Of a stretch of DNA of 64,000 bases, positions 9,110 through 18,972 are shown piece by piece; position 1 is the first letter of the stretch; each line of letters starts with the position of its first letter. The position numbers were made by a program, and so were the translations under genes. The DNA is taken from the NCBI RefSeq assembly GCF_007859955.1, contig NZ_SJPR01000001.1:1679590-1743589 (forward strand), in the 5' to 3' direction. The notes beneath the pieces were generated by a model. That model was not told the DNA's origin. It searched no databases and saw nothing but the letters and a program-made list of their open reading frames with translations. This stretch comes from Botrimarina colliarenosi. Its GTDB lineage: Bacteria > Planctomycetota > Planctomycetia > Pirellulales > Lacipirellulaceae.

Positions 9110-10039
9110 TCACTCCTCCGCACGGGCCCGCTCCAACGCCAAGCCGTTCTTGAAGGTGACCACCTGCTGCGGCCATGGGATCTCGATATCGGCCTCGCCC
9201 AGCGCGCGTTTGACAGCGGTGAGCACCTCGTCGCGCGACGAGCGTTCGTCGACCGGACGCGCGCCGCTCCACCAACTGACGGCGAAATCGACGCTCGACG
9301 ACCCCAAGCAATGGAGGAAGACCTCCACCGGCCGGTCGTCGACGACCGATTTACACGACGCCACCGCGTTGCGGATCACTTCGCGCGCCTGGTCGGCGTC
9401 GGCCTCGTAGGCGACGCCGGTCATCTCGGTGTTGCGTCGGACGGGCTGCGAGGTGCGAACCACCACGGCCTCCTTAAAGACGCGCGCGTTCGGGAGCACG
9501 ACGAGCTCGCCATTGACGTGCCTGAGAAACGTCATCCGCACCGTGACCTCTTCGACGGTCCCCTCGACATCGCCGCAGACGATGTAGTCGCCGGGATCAA
9601 ACGGGAATCGCCACAAGATCAAGACACCGGCCAAGAAGTTCTCGACGATGTCTTTGAAGGCGAAGCCGAGGGCGACCGATCCGATACCGAGGCCGGTGAT
9701 GACCTTCGTCGGCGTCATGCCGGGAAAGATAATCACCGCCGCGACAGTGATCCCGATGACCCAGACCAAGACCCCCGTCAATTGCAGGATCAGGTCGCGG
9801 AGGTTGCGACGCACCCGCGCCGTCACCAAGACGCGGCGGACAACATACTGCACGAGGCGGACGACTCCGGCGGTTACGGCGAGCGCCAGCAGCCCCGCCA
9901 CCAAGAACGGCAGTCGGTGCAAGAAGCTCTCCCACAGGTCCCCGAGGCTCGACGTGACCGCGGCGGTCATTTCTTCGGGGGTATCGGGGGCGTTCTCGAA
10001 CAGGGCGTCGGCGGTCGCAGCGTCGGATGGTTCGGCCAT
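9110..10039 (-). CDS. MscS-family mechanosensitive channel
   Basis: A 309-residue small-conductance mechanosensitive channel. It has an N-terminal hydrophobic helix (PFLVAGLLALAVTAG) and a second (GVLVWVIGITVAAVIIF). The pore helix and beta domain read GLGIGSVALGFAFKDIVENFLAG and then the FPFDPGDYI segment typical of MscS. A C-terminal alpha-beta domain follows. The frame extends to 10435, but the extra 132 residues are Pro/Arg-rich and unlike the family, so the ATG at 10039 is used. It converges on the PQQ-propeller gene with 13 bases between stops. Confidence 0.88.
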   Translation of the reverse strand: MAEPSDAATADALFENAPDTPEEMTAAVTSSLGDLWESFLHRLPFLVAGLLALAVTAGVVRLVQYVVRRVLVTARVRRNLRDLILQLTGVLVWVIGITVAAVIIFPGMTPTKVITGLGIGSVALGFAFKDIVENFLAGVLILWRFPFDPGDYIVCGDVEGTVEEVTVRMTFLRHVNGELVVLPNARVFKEAVVVRTSQPVRRNTEMTGVAYEADADQAREVIRNAVASCKSVVDDRPVEVFLHCLGSSSVDFAVSWWSGARPVDERSSRDEVLTAVKRALGEADIEIPWPQQVVTFKNGLALERARAEE

Positions 10040-10226
10040 GCGGGTCTTTGGCTCGGGGTGGGAAGGCAGCGGGTGACAGGTTGGTCGGAACGGGACCGGC
10101 CAGGGTTCCTCGCGACCAGCCAGAGGGAACGGCGGGCGGGGATCGCGTCCCTCCGGAGAGGGTTGCAACTGCCGCGCCTCGCGGCGTCCGGCCTTTGAGC
10201 GGGGGGCGACCGCAGGGTAGGCTGAC

Positions 10227-13200
10227 GTGATTCGCCGCCGGGCGCCGGGGGCTGGTAAGGTGATTCTCTCCGCTAGCGACGCCGCCACGCCTGTGATTGA
10301 CGCCCTGAAGGACGACACTCCGAAGACTAGCGTCGCCGGCTCCCGGACCAACGGTGAGTTATCCGGCGGCGCGATCCGCATCCGCGGCGCGCGGGTCCAC
10401 AACCTGCGGAACATCGACGTCGATCTGCCTCGCAATCAGCTGGTGGTGATCACCGGCGTCAGCGGCAGCGGCAAGAGCTCGCTGGCGTTCGATACGCTGC
10501 TCGCCGAGGGGCAGCGGCAGTACGTCGATTCGCTGAGCGTTTACGCCCGCCAGTTTTTTCAGCAACGGGCGCGGCCCGACGTCGATCGGATCGAGGGGCT
10601 TCAGCCGGCCGTCGCGATCGACCAGAGCCAGGGGTCCCACAGCCCGCGGAGCACCGTCGGCACGATCACCGAGGTGCACGACTACTTGCGGCTGCTCTAC
10701 GCGCGGGCCGGCGAGATGGCGTGCCCCGAGTGTGGCGAGGCGATCACGCAACAGACGCCCGGCGAGATCGAGCAAGCGGTCGCCTCGCTGCCGGTCGACT
10801 CACGGGCGATGCTGCTCGCGCCGTTGGTGCGGGGCCGCAAGGGGAAGCACTCCGACGTCGTCGAAACGGCGCGCAAGGCGGGCTTCGTCCGGCTGCGGAT
10901 CGACGGGCTCACCTACCCGATCGAGGACCTCCCGGAGCTGACCGCCCAGAAGCTGCACGACATCGAGGCGGTTGTCGATCGCGTCGTCCTGCGTGAGGGG
11001 ATCGAGACACGCCTCGCCGAGTCGGTGCGGCTGGCGATCAAGCACGGCGACGGCGTCGTCCGCGTCGTATTCCAGACGCCCGAGGCGAAAGCCGCCGCGA
11101 CTTCGAACGGCGACGGCGCCAACGGCGCGGCGGCCTACAATGCCGAGTCGGGTTGGGAAGAGCGGCTCTTCAACACCCGCTACGCGTGCCCGACCTGCAA
11201 GGTCGGTGTCGCCGAGGTCGAGCCGCGGACGTTCAGCTTCAACAGCCCTTACGGCGCGTGTCCCGAGTGCGATGGCATGGGGGTCGTCGAGGCGTTCGAC
11301 CCCGACCTGGTGCTGCCGGACCTGTCGCGGTCGCTCGTCGGCGGCGCCGTGGCGCCCTGGCGGACCGCTTCGGACGCGGGGAAGAAGAAGCGACTCGCCG
11401 TGGTCGCGCCGCTGCTTGCTGCACTGAAGGTGACCGACGACACGCCGCTCGCCGACTGGCCGCGGGGCGGCGTTCAGAAATTGCTCACCGGTGACGGCAA
11501 GGAGTTCCCCGGGCTGCTGCTGTTATTGGAGCAAGAACGTCTCGCCACGACGCGCGAAGCGTCGCGCGACCGGCTCGACGCCTTCCGAGACGCGATCGTC
11601 TGCCCCGACTGCGAAGGGACCCGGCTGCGGCCCGAGGGGCGGGCGTGCCGCATCGCCGGCAAGCGGATATTCGATGTCGGGGCGATGCCGATCGCCGATT
11701 CGGCGCCGTGGTTCGCGGGGCTCCTCGCCGCCGGGGAGTTCGACGACGACCGCTTGCCGATCGCCGAGCCGCTGGTCCGCGAGATCCACCGCCGGCTTGA
11801 GTTTCTCGAGAAGGCGGGCGTCGGCTACCTGACGCTCGACCGCTCCGCCCACACGCTCTCTGGCGGCGAACTGCAGCGCGTCCGGCTGGCGACTGGCGTC
11901 GGCAGCGGCTTGGTCGGCGTTATGTACCTGCTCGACGAGCCGTCGATCGGCCTCCACCCGCGCGACAACGACCGCCTGCTCGAGGCGATCCGCGACCTCC
12001 GCCGCCAGGGCAACACGGTCATCGTCGTCGAGCACGACGAGGCGGTGATCCGCGCCGCCGACTGGGTCATCGACATCGGACCGGGCGCCGGCGCGCGGGG
12101 CGGTTATCTCGTCGCCGAAGGGACCCCGGACCAGATCGCGGCGTGCCCCGAGTCGGTGACCGGCCGCTACCTGTCGGGCGCCGAGCGTATCGCAACGCCG
12201 ACCCAGCGACGCATCACGACGAAGTCGAACGGCAAGGCGGTCGCCGCCTGCCCGGCGCCGATGCTCGCGCTACGCGGCGCGACGCTTCACAACCTGCGTG
12301 GCGACGACTTCGAGCTGCCGCTCGGCAAGCTCGTCTGCGTGGCGGGCGTTAGCGGCAGTGGCAAGACGTCCCTCGTGGTCGGCACCCTGGCGCGGGCCTT
12401 GGCTCGGCAACTCAACGGGGCGGGCGCCAAGCCGGGCCCGCACACGGCGCTCGAAGGCCTGGAGCACCTCGACCGCTTCGTCGCGATCGACCAATCGCCG
12501 ATCGGCCGGTCGCCCCGCTCCAACGCGGCGACCTACACCGGCGCGTTCGATGAGGTCCGCAAGCTGCTCGCCAAGACCAAGCTCTCCCGCCAGCGTGGCT
12601 ACAAGCCGAGCCGCTTCAGCTTCAACGTGAAGGGGGGCCGCTGCGAGGAGTGCCAAGGGCAGGGGCAGCGGAAGATCGAGATGAACTTCCTGCCCGACCT
12701 CTACGTGACCTGCGACGCCTGTCGCGGCGCCCGCTTCAATCGCGCGACGCTCGCGGTGCGCTACAAGGGGCTCACCGTCGCCGACATGCTGAGCCGACCG
12801 ATCGAGGAAGTGCTGCCGCTGTTCGTCGACGCCCCGTCGATCGACGCGCCGCTCGAGGCGCTCGCCGCGGTCGGCTTGGGGTACCTGTCACTCGGCCAGC
12901 CGGCGAACACGCTCTCGGGGGGCGAAGCGCAGCGGGTGAAGCTCGCCGCCGAGCTCGGCGGCGCCGGCAAGGGGGGCGTCCCCGCGCGGACGCTCTACCT
13001 GCTCGACGAGCCGACGACCGGCCTCCATGCCGACGACGTGCGGCGCCTGCTGGGGGTGCTCGGCCGGTTGGTCGACGCCGGCGCCACGGTGCTCGTCATC
13101 GAGCACCACCTCGACGTGATGCGCCAGGCCGACTGGATCGTCGACCTCGGCCCCGACGGCGGCGCGGGGGGTGGGCGCATCGTCGCTGCCGGGACGCCCG

Positions 13201-13265
13201 AGCACGTCGCCGCCAAGGGCCCCGGCCCCACCTCCGAGTGGCTCCGTCGGGCGTTAGAAGCCTGA
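10227..13265 (+). CDS. uvrA: UvrA-type excinuclease ABC subunit A
   Basis: A 1012-residue DNA-damage-recognition ATPase of nucleotide excision repair, with two ABC modules. Walker [10 protein letters not shown] is near residue 76 and GVSGSGKTS near 706. LSGGE signatures are near 545 and 895. [10 protein letters not shown] and [10 protein letters not shown] are the Walker B/D-loop pair. Zinc-finger cysteines are present as CPTC...CPEC and CEEC...CDAC. A UvrB-interaction domain appears to be retained after the first Walker A (CPECG to about residue 290). The start is uncertain: GTG at 10227 or GTG at 10260, since homology begins near residue 50. Several blocks depart from the usual UvrA1 wording ([13 protein letters not shown] instead of the usual IEQKTTSHNPRS), so it may be a diverged paralogue. 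Confidence 0.88.
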   Translation: MIRRRAPGAGKVILSASDAATPVIDALKDDTPKTSVAGSRTNGELSGGAIRIRGARVHNLRNIDVDLPRNQLVVITGVSGSGKSSLAFDTLLAEGQRQYVDSLSVYARQFFQQRARPDVDRIEGLQPAVAIDQSQGSHSPRSTVGTITEVHDYLRLLYARAGEMACPECGEAITQQTPGEIEQAVASLPVDSRAMLLAPLVRGRKGKHSDVVETARKAGFVRLRIDGLTYPIEDLPELTAQKLHDIEAVVDRVVLREGIETRLAESVRLAIKHGDGVVRVVFQTPEAKAAATSNGDGANGAAAYNAESGWEERLFNTRYACPTCKVGVAEVEPRTFSFNSPYGACPECDGMGVVEAFDPDLVLPDLSRSLVGGAVAPWRTASDAGKKKRLAVVAPLLAALKVTDDTPLADWPRGGVQKLLTGDGKEFPGLLLLLEQERLATTREASRDRLDAFRDAIVCPDCEGTRLRPEGRACRIAGKRIFDVGAMPIADSAPWFAGLLAAGEFDDDRLPIAEPLVREIHRRLEFLEKAGVGYLTLDRSAHTLSGGELQRVRLATGVGSGLVGVMYLLDEPSIGLHPRDNDRLLEAIRDLRRQGNTVIVVEHDEAVIRAADWVIDIGPGAGARGGYLVAEGTPDQIAACPESVTGRYLSGAERIATPTQRRITTKSNGKAVAACPAPMLALRGATLHNLRGDDFELPLGKLVCVAGVSGSGKTSLVVGTLARALARQLNGAGAKPGPHTALEGLEHLDRFVAIDQSPIGRSPRSNAATYTGAFDEVRKLLAKTKLSRQRGYKPSRFSFNVKGGRCEECQGQGQRKIEMNFLPDLYVTCDACRGARFNRATLAVRYKGLTVADMLSRPIEEVLPLFVDAPSIDAPLEALAAVGLGYLSLGQPANTLSGGEAQRVKLAAELGGAGKGGVPARTLYLLDEPTTGLHADDVRRLLGVLGRLVDAGATVLVIEHHLDVMRQADWIVDLGPDGGAGGGRIVAAGTPEHVAAKGPGPTSEWLRRALEA

Positions 13266-13281
13266 GTCTTAGGAAAGGGAC

Positions 13282-13353
13282 TGCCCGCGAATATCGCGAA
13301 TAGGCGGGAATCTTGAAGTTGGCATTCGCGCCGATTCGCGTCATTCGCGGGCA
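13282..13353. repeat. intergenic inverted repeat
   Basis: The arms 13282-13301 and 13334-13353 are 20-base reverse complements with two mismatches (TGCCCGCGAAT outermost). It lies just downstream of uvrA and could act as a terminator-like hairpin. There is no T-tract of note except CTTTT directly after it. Confidence 0.65.
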
Positions 13354-13457
13354 ATCTTTTATGAACGAATCGTGAAGAAACCAGGAGGCAGACGGACCGC
13401 CGATTCAGCGTATAATCCAGCCACTATCCCATCCTCGCTGACCACTCTGTCGCCGCC

Positions 13458-14879
13458 ATGCCCGCCTCTCGCCGTGATTTTCTCCGTACTTCCGCCGCGT
13501 ACGCCGCCGGGTTCGCCGGGCTGCGGTCGTTGGTTCACCCGTCGCTGGCCCGCGGCGACGCGTTGCTTGGCGCCATCGGCTACGGCGAACTGACGCCCGA
13601 CCCGTCGGGGCTTCTCGATCTGCCGGCTGGCTTTTCGTACCGCGTTGTGAGCCGCACCGGCGACGCGATGGACGATGGCCTACTGGTCTCTGCTTCTCCG
13701 GATGGCATGGCGACCTTCGCCGGGCCCGACGGGCTGACGATCGTCGTCCGCAACCACGAGACGAAGCCGGGCGACGCCGGGCCGTTCGGCGAGAACTATG
13801 AGCGGCTCGACAAGATCGCGCTCGATCGCCTCTTCGACGACGGCGCCGGCCGCACGCCGGGCGTCGCCGGCACAACGACCTTCGTCTACGACACCAAGCG
13901 GCAACGCGTCGTCAAACAGTTCCAGAGCCTCGCCGGAACCGAACGGAACTGCGCCGGCGGGCCGACGCCGTGGGGCAGTTGGGTCACCTGCGAAGAGACG
14001 ACCGACACCCCGGGCAATCTGCTCGACGCCTCGGACGACTTCACGCTGGTGAAGGAGCACGGCTACTGCTTCGAAGTCCCCGCCACCGCCGAGCCGCGGC
14101 TCGCCGATCCGACGCCGCTCGTGGCGATGGGACGCATGCGGCACGAGGCGATCGCCGTCGATCCGCGTTCCGGGGCGGTCTACGAGACCGAGGACCTCGA
14201 CGAGAGTGGCATCTACCGTTACCTCCCCGACCAGCCCGGCAAGCTCGTCGCCGGCGGCCAGCTCCAGGCGCTCGCCATCCGCGGCCAGCACGCCCTCGAC
14301 ACCCGCAATTGGGAGTCGCACGCCGTCTCGGTCGGCGACCGTTTCGAAGTTGATTGGGTCGACCTCGACCACCCCGAGTCGCCCGACAACGACCTGCGTG
14401 TGCGGGCGTTCGCCGCCGGCGCGGCGCGGTTCGCGCGGGGCGAGGGGATGTGGTACGTCGGCGAAGATCAGACTGCCAATTCAGAGGGCGCGATCTACTT
14501 CGCCTGCACGTCGGGCGGCATCAAGCGGATCGGCCAGATCTGGAAGTACACGCCGAGCCGCTCCGAAGGCCAACCGGGCGAACGCAGCGAGCCGGGCGTG
14601 CTCGAGCTGTTCCTCGAGCCGAACGACTCGCGGCTGATCGAAAACGCCGACAACCTCACCGTCGCCCCGTGGGGCGACCTCGTGGTGTGTGAGGACCGCC
14701 AGGGCGACGTCGTGCGACTGGTCGGCGTTACGCCAACGGGGCAGTGCTACACGCTGGCCCACAACCACGTGCAAGGCGAGTTCGCCGGCGCCACGTTCAG
14801 CCCCGACGGCTCAACGCTGTTCGTGAACCTGCAGACCGCGGGGATGACGGTCGCGATCACCGGGCCGTGGCGCGGTTAG
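13458..14879 (+). CDS. PhoX-like (DUF839) protein, Tat-exported
   Basis: A 473-residue protein with a twin-arginine signal (SRRDFLRTSAAYAAGFAG). The mature part matches the PhoX/DUF839 beta-propeller family, with segments LTIVVRNHET, NCAGGPTPWGSWVTCEET, MRHEAIAVDP and VYETEDLDESGIYR. PhoX enzymes are Ca/Fe-dependent alkaline phosphatases, but many DUF839 proteins have unproven activity, so phosphatase function is inferred. The gene is alone between uvrA and the solenoid gene. Late tryptophan and FSPDG motifs fit propeller closure. Confidence 0.85.
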   Translation: MPASRRDFLRTSAAYAAGFAGLRSLVHPSLARGDALLGAIGYGELTPDPSGLLDLPAGFSYRVVSRTGDAMDDGLLVSASPDGMATFAGPDGLTIVVRNHETKPGDAGPFGENYERLDKIALDRLFDDGAGRTPGVAGTTTFVYDTKRQRVVKQFQSLAGTERNCAGGPTPWGSWVTCEETTDTPGNLLDASDDFTLVKEHGYCFEVPATAEPRLADPTPLVAMGRMRHEAIAVDPRSGAVYETEDLDESGIYRYLPDQPGKLVAGGQLQALAIRGQHALDTRNWESHAVSVGDRFEVDWVDLDHPESPDNDLRVRAFAAGAARFARGEGMWYVGEDQTANSEGAIYFACTSGGIKRIGQIWKYTPSRSEGQPGERSEPGVLELFLEPNDSRLIENADNLTVAPWGDLVVCEDRQGDVVRLVGVTPTGQCYTLAHNHVQGEFAGATFSPDGSTLFVNLQTAGMTVAITGPWRG

Positions 14880-15009
14880 GCGGACCGCGCATGCACGAAC
14901 GGTCCGTGATGGCGGAGTCGCCGTTCGGTTTGTCTGGACGTCGCCCTGAGATTAGGCTGAGGGCCTTCTCAGTTGGGCCGATCGATTACCTAGCTTACGC
15001 AGGACCTCC

Positions 15010-17178
15010 ATGGCTTATCGACCAACAGTCCTTGCCTTGGCCGCAAGCCTCGGGCTGTTGGGAGGGACAACGGTTAAAGCGCAGTTCGCAACGGTCTACA
15101 ACGTCCCACCCGACTCCTTGCCCACGCGGATCGACGCCTTCGGCCGGCTCACCAACCGCGTGCTGACGTCGGACACCCAGGTGAACATCGCCGACGGCGC
15201 GTCGTTCTATGACGCCTCGTCCGGAACGATACGGGGGATCCCTGTCTACATCGGCGACTCGTCGATCTCGCTCACCAACACCGAGGTCAACGTCGCCGGC
15301 GGCGAGGTCGATGACCTTTGGGTGTATGACGGCGTCGCGGTCTCGGTGAGCGGCGGGGCGGTCGACACGCTGATCGTCGAAGACGGAGCAATCGCGTCGG
15401 TCACCGGGGGTGACCTCGGTTCGCTGACCGTCCGATCCGGTGGCCACGCGGTCGCCTCGGATGGCGTCATCCGTCGATACGAGATCGACGGGGGGACGGG
15501 CGTCCTCGCCGCAGGGGCCGACGTTGAATTCCTCGACGTCAACGAGGGGAGCCTCGTCGTGAACGGCGGGGTCGTACGGAGCCTCACCGACGTTCTGGCG
15601 TCGGGAAGCCTGACCGTCAACAGCGGCCGGTTCGAAGACTCGGTTGCGGCTCAGGCGGGAGCGACACTCGACATCCGCGGGGGCGAATTCCTCGACGGGA
15701 TCGGCATGCCCTCGGGGGTGCAGGCGATTCTTTCCGGCGGGTACTTCGATAAGACCTTCGGCGGGGGGCTCTCGGCGTACGGCGCGACGACGCTGGTCGG
15801 CGCCGAGTTCGTTGTCGATGGCCAGCCGATGAGCATCAACCAGGCGACACCGATCACCGTTACCCGGGACATCGCCGGGGTGTTCCCCAACGGAACCCCC
15901 TTCGCGTTTTCCCGGAGCGATGGCGACGGCTTCCGGACCTCGGGCGTCAGCTTCACGCTGAGTCCCGCGGCGCCGCCGGCGCCGATAGCGGGCGTTTATT
16001 TCGCGTCGCTGTCCCCTACGTTCCGATCCGTGCGTGCCGGTCAGACATTGATCATCGATGCCGGCGGTATCGTGCCCGGGCCTCTGGGCATCGTCGGCGG
16101 CGGCGCCGTGGTCCAGCCGGGCGGAGTCGTCAACGACGACGTCGAGGTGAGCCTTGGCGAGCTGATTGTCGAGGGAGGCCTGCTCAACGGAACCCTCAAG
16201 GCCTTCGGTGGCGGCGTAGTGATTTACCGGGGCGGGGAGCACGAGAAACCCATCTTCGACGCGAATGCTCGCGCTCTGGCGGGGGGCGCGGTGCGGGTTG
16301 AGGGGGGCGTGATCGATCGCATTCAAGCCGTCGAGGGAGACCTCGCGATCACAGGCGGCCAAGTCGATTTTGCCTCGGCGGAAGCGGGGTCGGTCGATCT
16401 TGCCGGCGGAGCCTTGCGACGACTCGACCTCCGCCGGAGACAAACCGCTACCTCGGGGATTCAGGGGTCCAAACTGGTCGCTGCGGGGGGAACGATCGAC
16501 TCCCTGACGATTGAGCACGGGTCCTCCGCCTGGATCGGCAGTGGAGTCGTCGGTGAAGCAAAACTGATTAACGGCTCCGGCGGACCGCTCGTCACGACGT
16601 TGACGGTTGCGGGGGGACGCATCGAAGGCGATGTCTCGATGCGACAGGGATCGCTACGAATTTTGGGTGGCGAGTGGATCGGGGGGATCGTCGCGCCGTC
16701 CGATCCGGTGTTCCTCTCGCCCGCAACAATCGACCTCTTCGGCGTCAAGTTTTCGATCGACGGCCAGCCCGTCGCCCTCAACCCGGGCGAGTCCCTGGCG
16801 GTCCCGTTTGGGGAGGGCCTGTTGACCGCGACGCTGACGGACGGCGAGGTCTTTACGCTAGACCTTGCGGCCGAGCTCCCCAACACCGACGCGGTGTCGA
16901 TCCATCTTGTTCCGCAATGGCAGGGGGACTTCAACAACGACGGCGTGGTCGATTCGGCGGACTACACCGTCTGGCGCGACGCGGCGTCGTCGGGCGACTC
17001 GGTCGCCGACGCCGACTACGACGGCGTCGTTGATCACCGCGACTATACGCTGTGGCGGCTTCGCTTTGGGACTACATACGGCGATCCAGCCATGACTGTT
17101 CCGGAGCCCGCAGCCGCCGGTGCGACGCTGCTCGGCTTCTCCCTGCTGGCACGGCGCGCCAGGCGGAATCGATTCTGA
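15010..17178 (+). CDS. secreted beta-solenoid protein with dockerin-like repeat and PEP-CTERM anchor
   Basis: A 722-residue protein with a signal peptide and a long body of short Gly/Val/Asp-rich repeats (for example VSGGAVDTLIVEDGAIASV) that should fold as a beta-solenoid. Two paralogous halves each end in a similar module: VDGQPMSINQ about residues 275-284 and IDGQPVALNPGE about 583-594. Residues about 638-690 form a type I dockerin-like pair of calcium loops (DFNNDGVVDSADYTVWRD and DADYDGVVDHRDYTLW). The C-terminus VPEPAAAG, hydrophobic helix and RRARR form a PEP-CTERM sorting signal recognised by exosortase. It is probably a surface or matrix protein. Confidence 0.87.
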   Translation: MAYRPTVLALAASLGLLGGTTVKAQFATVYNVPPDSLPTRIDAFGRLTNRVLTSDTQVNIADGASFYDASSGTIRGIPVYIGDSSISLTNTEVNVAGGEVDDLWVYDGVAVSVSGGAVDTLIVEDGAIASVTGGDLGSLTVRSGGHAVASDGVIRRYEIDGGTGVLAAGADVEFLDVNEGSLVVNGGVVRSLTDVLASGSLTVNSGRFEDSVAAQAGATLDIRGGEFLDGIGMPSGVQAILSGGYFDKTFGGGLSAYGATTLVGAEFVVDGQPMSINQATPITVTRDIAGVFPNGTPFAFSRSDGDGFRTSGVSFTLSPAAPPAPIAGVYFASLSPTFRSVRAGQTLIIDAGGIVPGPLGIVGGGAVVQPGGVVNDDVEVSLGELIVEGGLLNGTLKAFGGGVVIYRGGEHEKPIFDANARALAGGAVRVEGGVIDRIQAVEGDLAITGGQVDFASAEAGSVDLAGGALRRLDLRRRQTATSGIQGSKLVAAGGTIDSLTIEHGSSAWIGSGVVGEAKLINGSGGPLVTTLTVAGGRIEGDVSMRQGSLRILGGEWIGGIVAPSDPVFLSPATIDLFGVKFSIDGQPVALNPGESLAVPFGEGLLTATLTDGEVFTLDLAAELPNTDAVSIHLVPQWQGDFNNDGVVDSADYTVWRDAASSGDSVADADYDGVVDHRDYTLWRLRFGTTYGDPAMTVPEPAAAGATLLGFSLLARRARRNRF

Positions 17179-17366
17179 GGGGCGTGAAGCGAAGCGCCTT
17201 GGCCCTACGACGATCGCACGCTGGCTGAGGGTGTCATCAGCCGGAACGGGACGGTAATCTCGCCTCGGAAGGCCTTTGCGATCCGCGGCTGCATCCGGCC
17301 CGCGCGATCCTGCGAAAGCCCCATTCCTCCGAGAATTCCCCGCCTCTTCGAGCCCTGCGAAGCCTG

Positions 17367-17987
17367 TTGTCCGAAGCGGTCCTCCCCAGCGTCGCCGCCG
17401 GCGATTCCGATGCGGTCGAGCGGTGTCTCGACCGTTACGGGGGGCTCGTTTGGTCACTCGCCCGGCGGTACTTCGCTCGGCCGGCGGACGCCGAGGACGC
17501 CGTCCAGGAGGCGTTTCTGTCGGTGTGGGAGAACGCCCGGCGGTTCGATCCCAGCGTCGCTAGCGAGACGACCTACGTCGCCATGATCGCCCGGCGGCGG
17601 ATCATCGACCTCGTGCGGCGTGGCAAAGCGGCCCGGCGGACGATGACCCAGAACGACGTCAGCCGCCTCGACGCGCCGCCCCCGATTGAGGAGCTGGCGG
17701 ACCCCGGCGCCACGACCTTCGAGGCGGACGGCGTCGCCCTCCTTGGGTTTGAGGTTGCCGAAGAGGCCCAACGGGTCCGCGTCCAGCTGGCCCGGCTCAG
17801 CGAAGACCAACAGAGGGTGCTGCGGCTCGCGCTGTGTGAAGGGCAGAGCCAGACCCAGATCGCCGACCTCACCGGCTGGCCGCTTGGCACCGTGAAGTCG
17901 CACGCCCGCCGCGGCCTGAGTCGCCTGCGTGAATTGCTCGCCGAAGAGACCCGTCCCGTCACCACCAAACAGGAGGCCGACCGATGA
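17367..17987 (+). CDS. ECF-type RNA polymerase sigma factor
   Basis: A 206-residue sigma-70 factor of the extracytoplasmic-function group. Region 2 spans about residues 20-85 (DAEDAVQEAFLSVWENARRFDP, IARRRIIDLVRR), and region 4 about 135-190 (LSEDQQRVLRLALCEGQSQTQIA, GTVKSHARRGL helix-turn-helix). The start is a TTG at 17367. Its stop overlaps the anti-sigma start as ATGA (17984-17987), so the two are translationally coupled. Order and overlap indicate a classic sigma/anti-sigma pair. The 190 bases upstream hold no gene and should contain its autoregulated promoter. Confidence 0.9.
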   Translation: MSEAVLPSVAAGDSDAVERCLDRYGGLVWSLARRYFARPADAEDAVQEAFLSVWENARRFDPSVASETTYVAMIARRRIIDLVRRGKAARRTMTQNDVSRLDAPPPIEELADPGATTFEADGVALLGFEVAEEAQRVRVQLARLSEDQQRVLRLALCEGQSQTQIADLTGWPLGTVKSHARRGLSRLRELLAEETRPVTTKQEADR

Positions 17988-18775
17988 ACGCGACGCCTGC
18001 TAGTGGCGGACCGTCGCCCCACGACGCCCAGCGGCTCGACGAGTTGCTCGCCGACCGCGCGCTGTGGGGACTCGACGCGGCGGAGACAGCCGAGCTGGAA
18101 CGTCTGCTCGCCGGCTCGGCCGACGCGGACGAGGGCTACGACCTGGTCGCCACGACGCTCGCCGCCGCCGGCGCGAGCGAGTCGTTGCCCCCACTGCTCC
18201 GCGAGCGGCTGCTCGACGACGCGGCGGAGTTCGACTTCGCCGCGGCGCGCGGCGGTTCGGCCGTTACGCCGGTGACGCCACGGCGCGCCGAGTGGCCTGT
18301 CTACACGATGCTCGCCATCGCGGCGGGCCTGCTGCTCTCGTTCTGGATGGGCCGGCCCGCGCCGTCGCCGCTCGATAATCGCCAGGCGCTGGTCGCCTCC
18401 GCCGATGACTTGGTCGAAGTCGCTTGGGCGCCGCAAGACGACCCCTCGCTTGAAGAGCTTCCGGAGGAAGCCGCCTACGGCGACGTCGTCTGGAGCGACG
18501 CGGCCCAGCAAGGCTACATGCGGTTCCGGGGACTCAAGGCCAACGACCCGGCGGTCGAGCAGTACCAGCTATGGGTCTTCGACGCCGAACGCGACGAGCG
18601 CTACCCGGTCGACGGCGGCGTGTTCAACATCCCGGCGGGCGAGGGGGAGCACGTCGTGCCGATCCGCACGACGCTGCCGGTGACCAAGGCGACACTGTTC
18701 GCGATCACCGTCGAGAAGCCGGGCGGCGTGGTCGTGTCGGACCGCTCGCGGCTGCCGCTGCTGGCGTCGCGTTAG
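17984..18775 (+). CDS. anti-sigma factor, RskA-like
   Basis: A 263-residue protein with an N-terminal cytoplasmic region resembling anti-sigma domains (residues 12-90, DELLADRALWGLDAAETAELERLL), one membrane helix at about 106-122 (YTMLAIAAGLLLSFWMG), and a C-terminal RskA-like domain with YQLWVFDAERDERYPVDGGVFNIP and a late ITVEKPGGVVVSDRS segment. It should hold the adjacent ECF sigma factor at the membrane. Start and overlap with the sigma gene are clear. The signal it senses is unknown. Confidence 0.87.
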   Translation: MNATPASGGPSPHDAQRLDELLADRALWGLDAAETAELERLLAGSADADEGYDLVATTLAAAGASESLPPLLRERLLDDAAEFDFAAARGGSAVTPVTPRRAEWPVYTMLAIAAGLLLSFWMGRPAPSPLDNRQALVASADDLVEVAWAPQDDPSLEELPEEAAYGDVVWSDAAQQGYMRFRGLKANDPAVEQYQLWVFDAERDERYPVDGGVFNIPAGEGEHVVPIRTTLPVTKATLFAITVEKPGGVVVSDRSRLPLLASR

Positions 18776-18805
18776 GCGGCTTGAGCGGGCAACCAATTGC
18801 ATTGT

Positions 18806-18886
18806 GGGAGGGGTCTCCGACCCCGATGACGCACGCCACTCCGTGGCCCTCCGCGTCGACCGCTATCGGGGTCGGAGACCCCTCCC
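18806..18886. repeat. intergenic inverted repeat
   Basis: Arms 18806-18827 and 18865-18886 are perfect 22-base reverse complements (outer GGGAGGGGTCTCC, inner ACCCCGAT), separated by 37 bases. It sits between the anti-sigma gene and the following Tat-exported isomerase gene. Confidence 0.85.
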
Positions 18887-18972
18887 GCAACCTTACGACC
18901 TGCCGGTTCCGGTGATTATGATGGGCGTCTTCCCGCCCTCTTCCCGTCCTCCTCACCCCCCGGACCGCACCG

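Noticed and set aside
14995-16518. 507-residue open frame antisense to the solenoid gene
   Set aside because: No recognisable domain and an Arg/Asp-rich composition. The plus strand has a signal peptide, repeats, dockerin and PEP-CTERM.
15010-17178. possible CRISPR-like or tandem DNA repeats in the solenoid gene
   Set aside because: The repetition is at protein level with variable spacing. There are no regularly spaced identical DNA repeats, and no CRISPR array was seen anywhere in the window.
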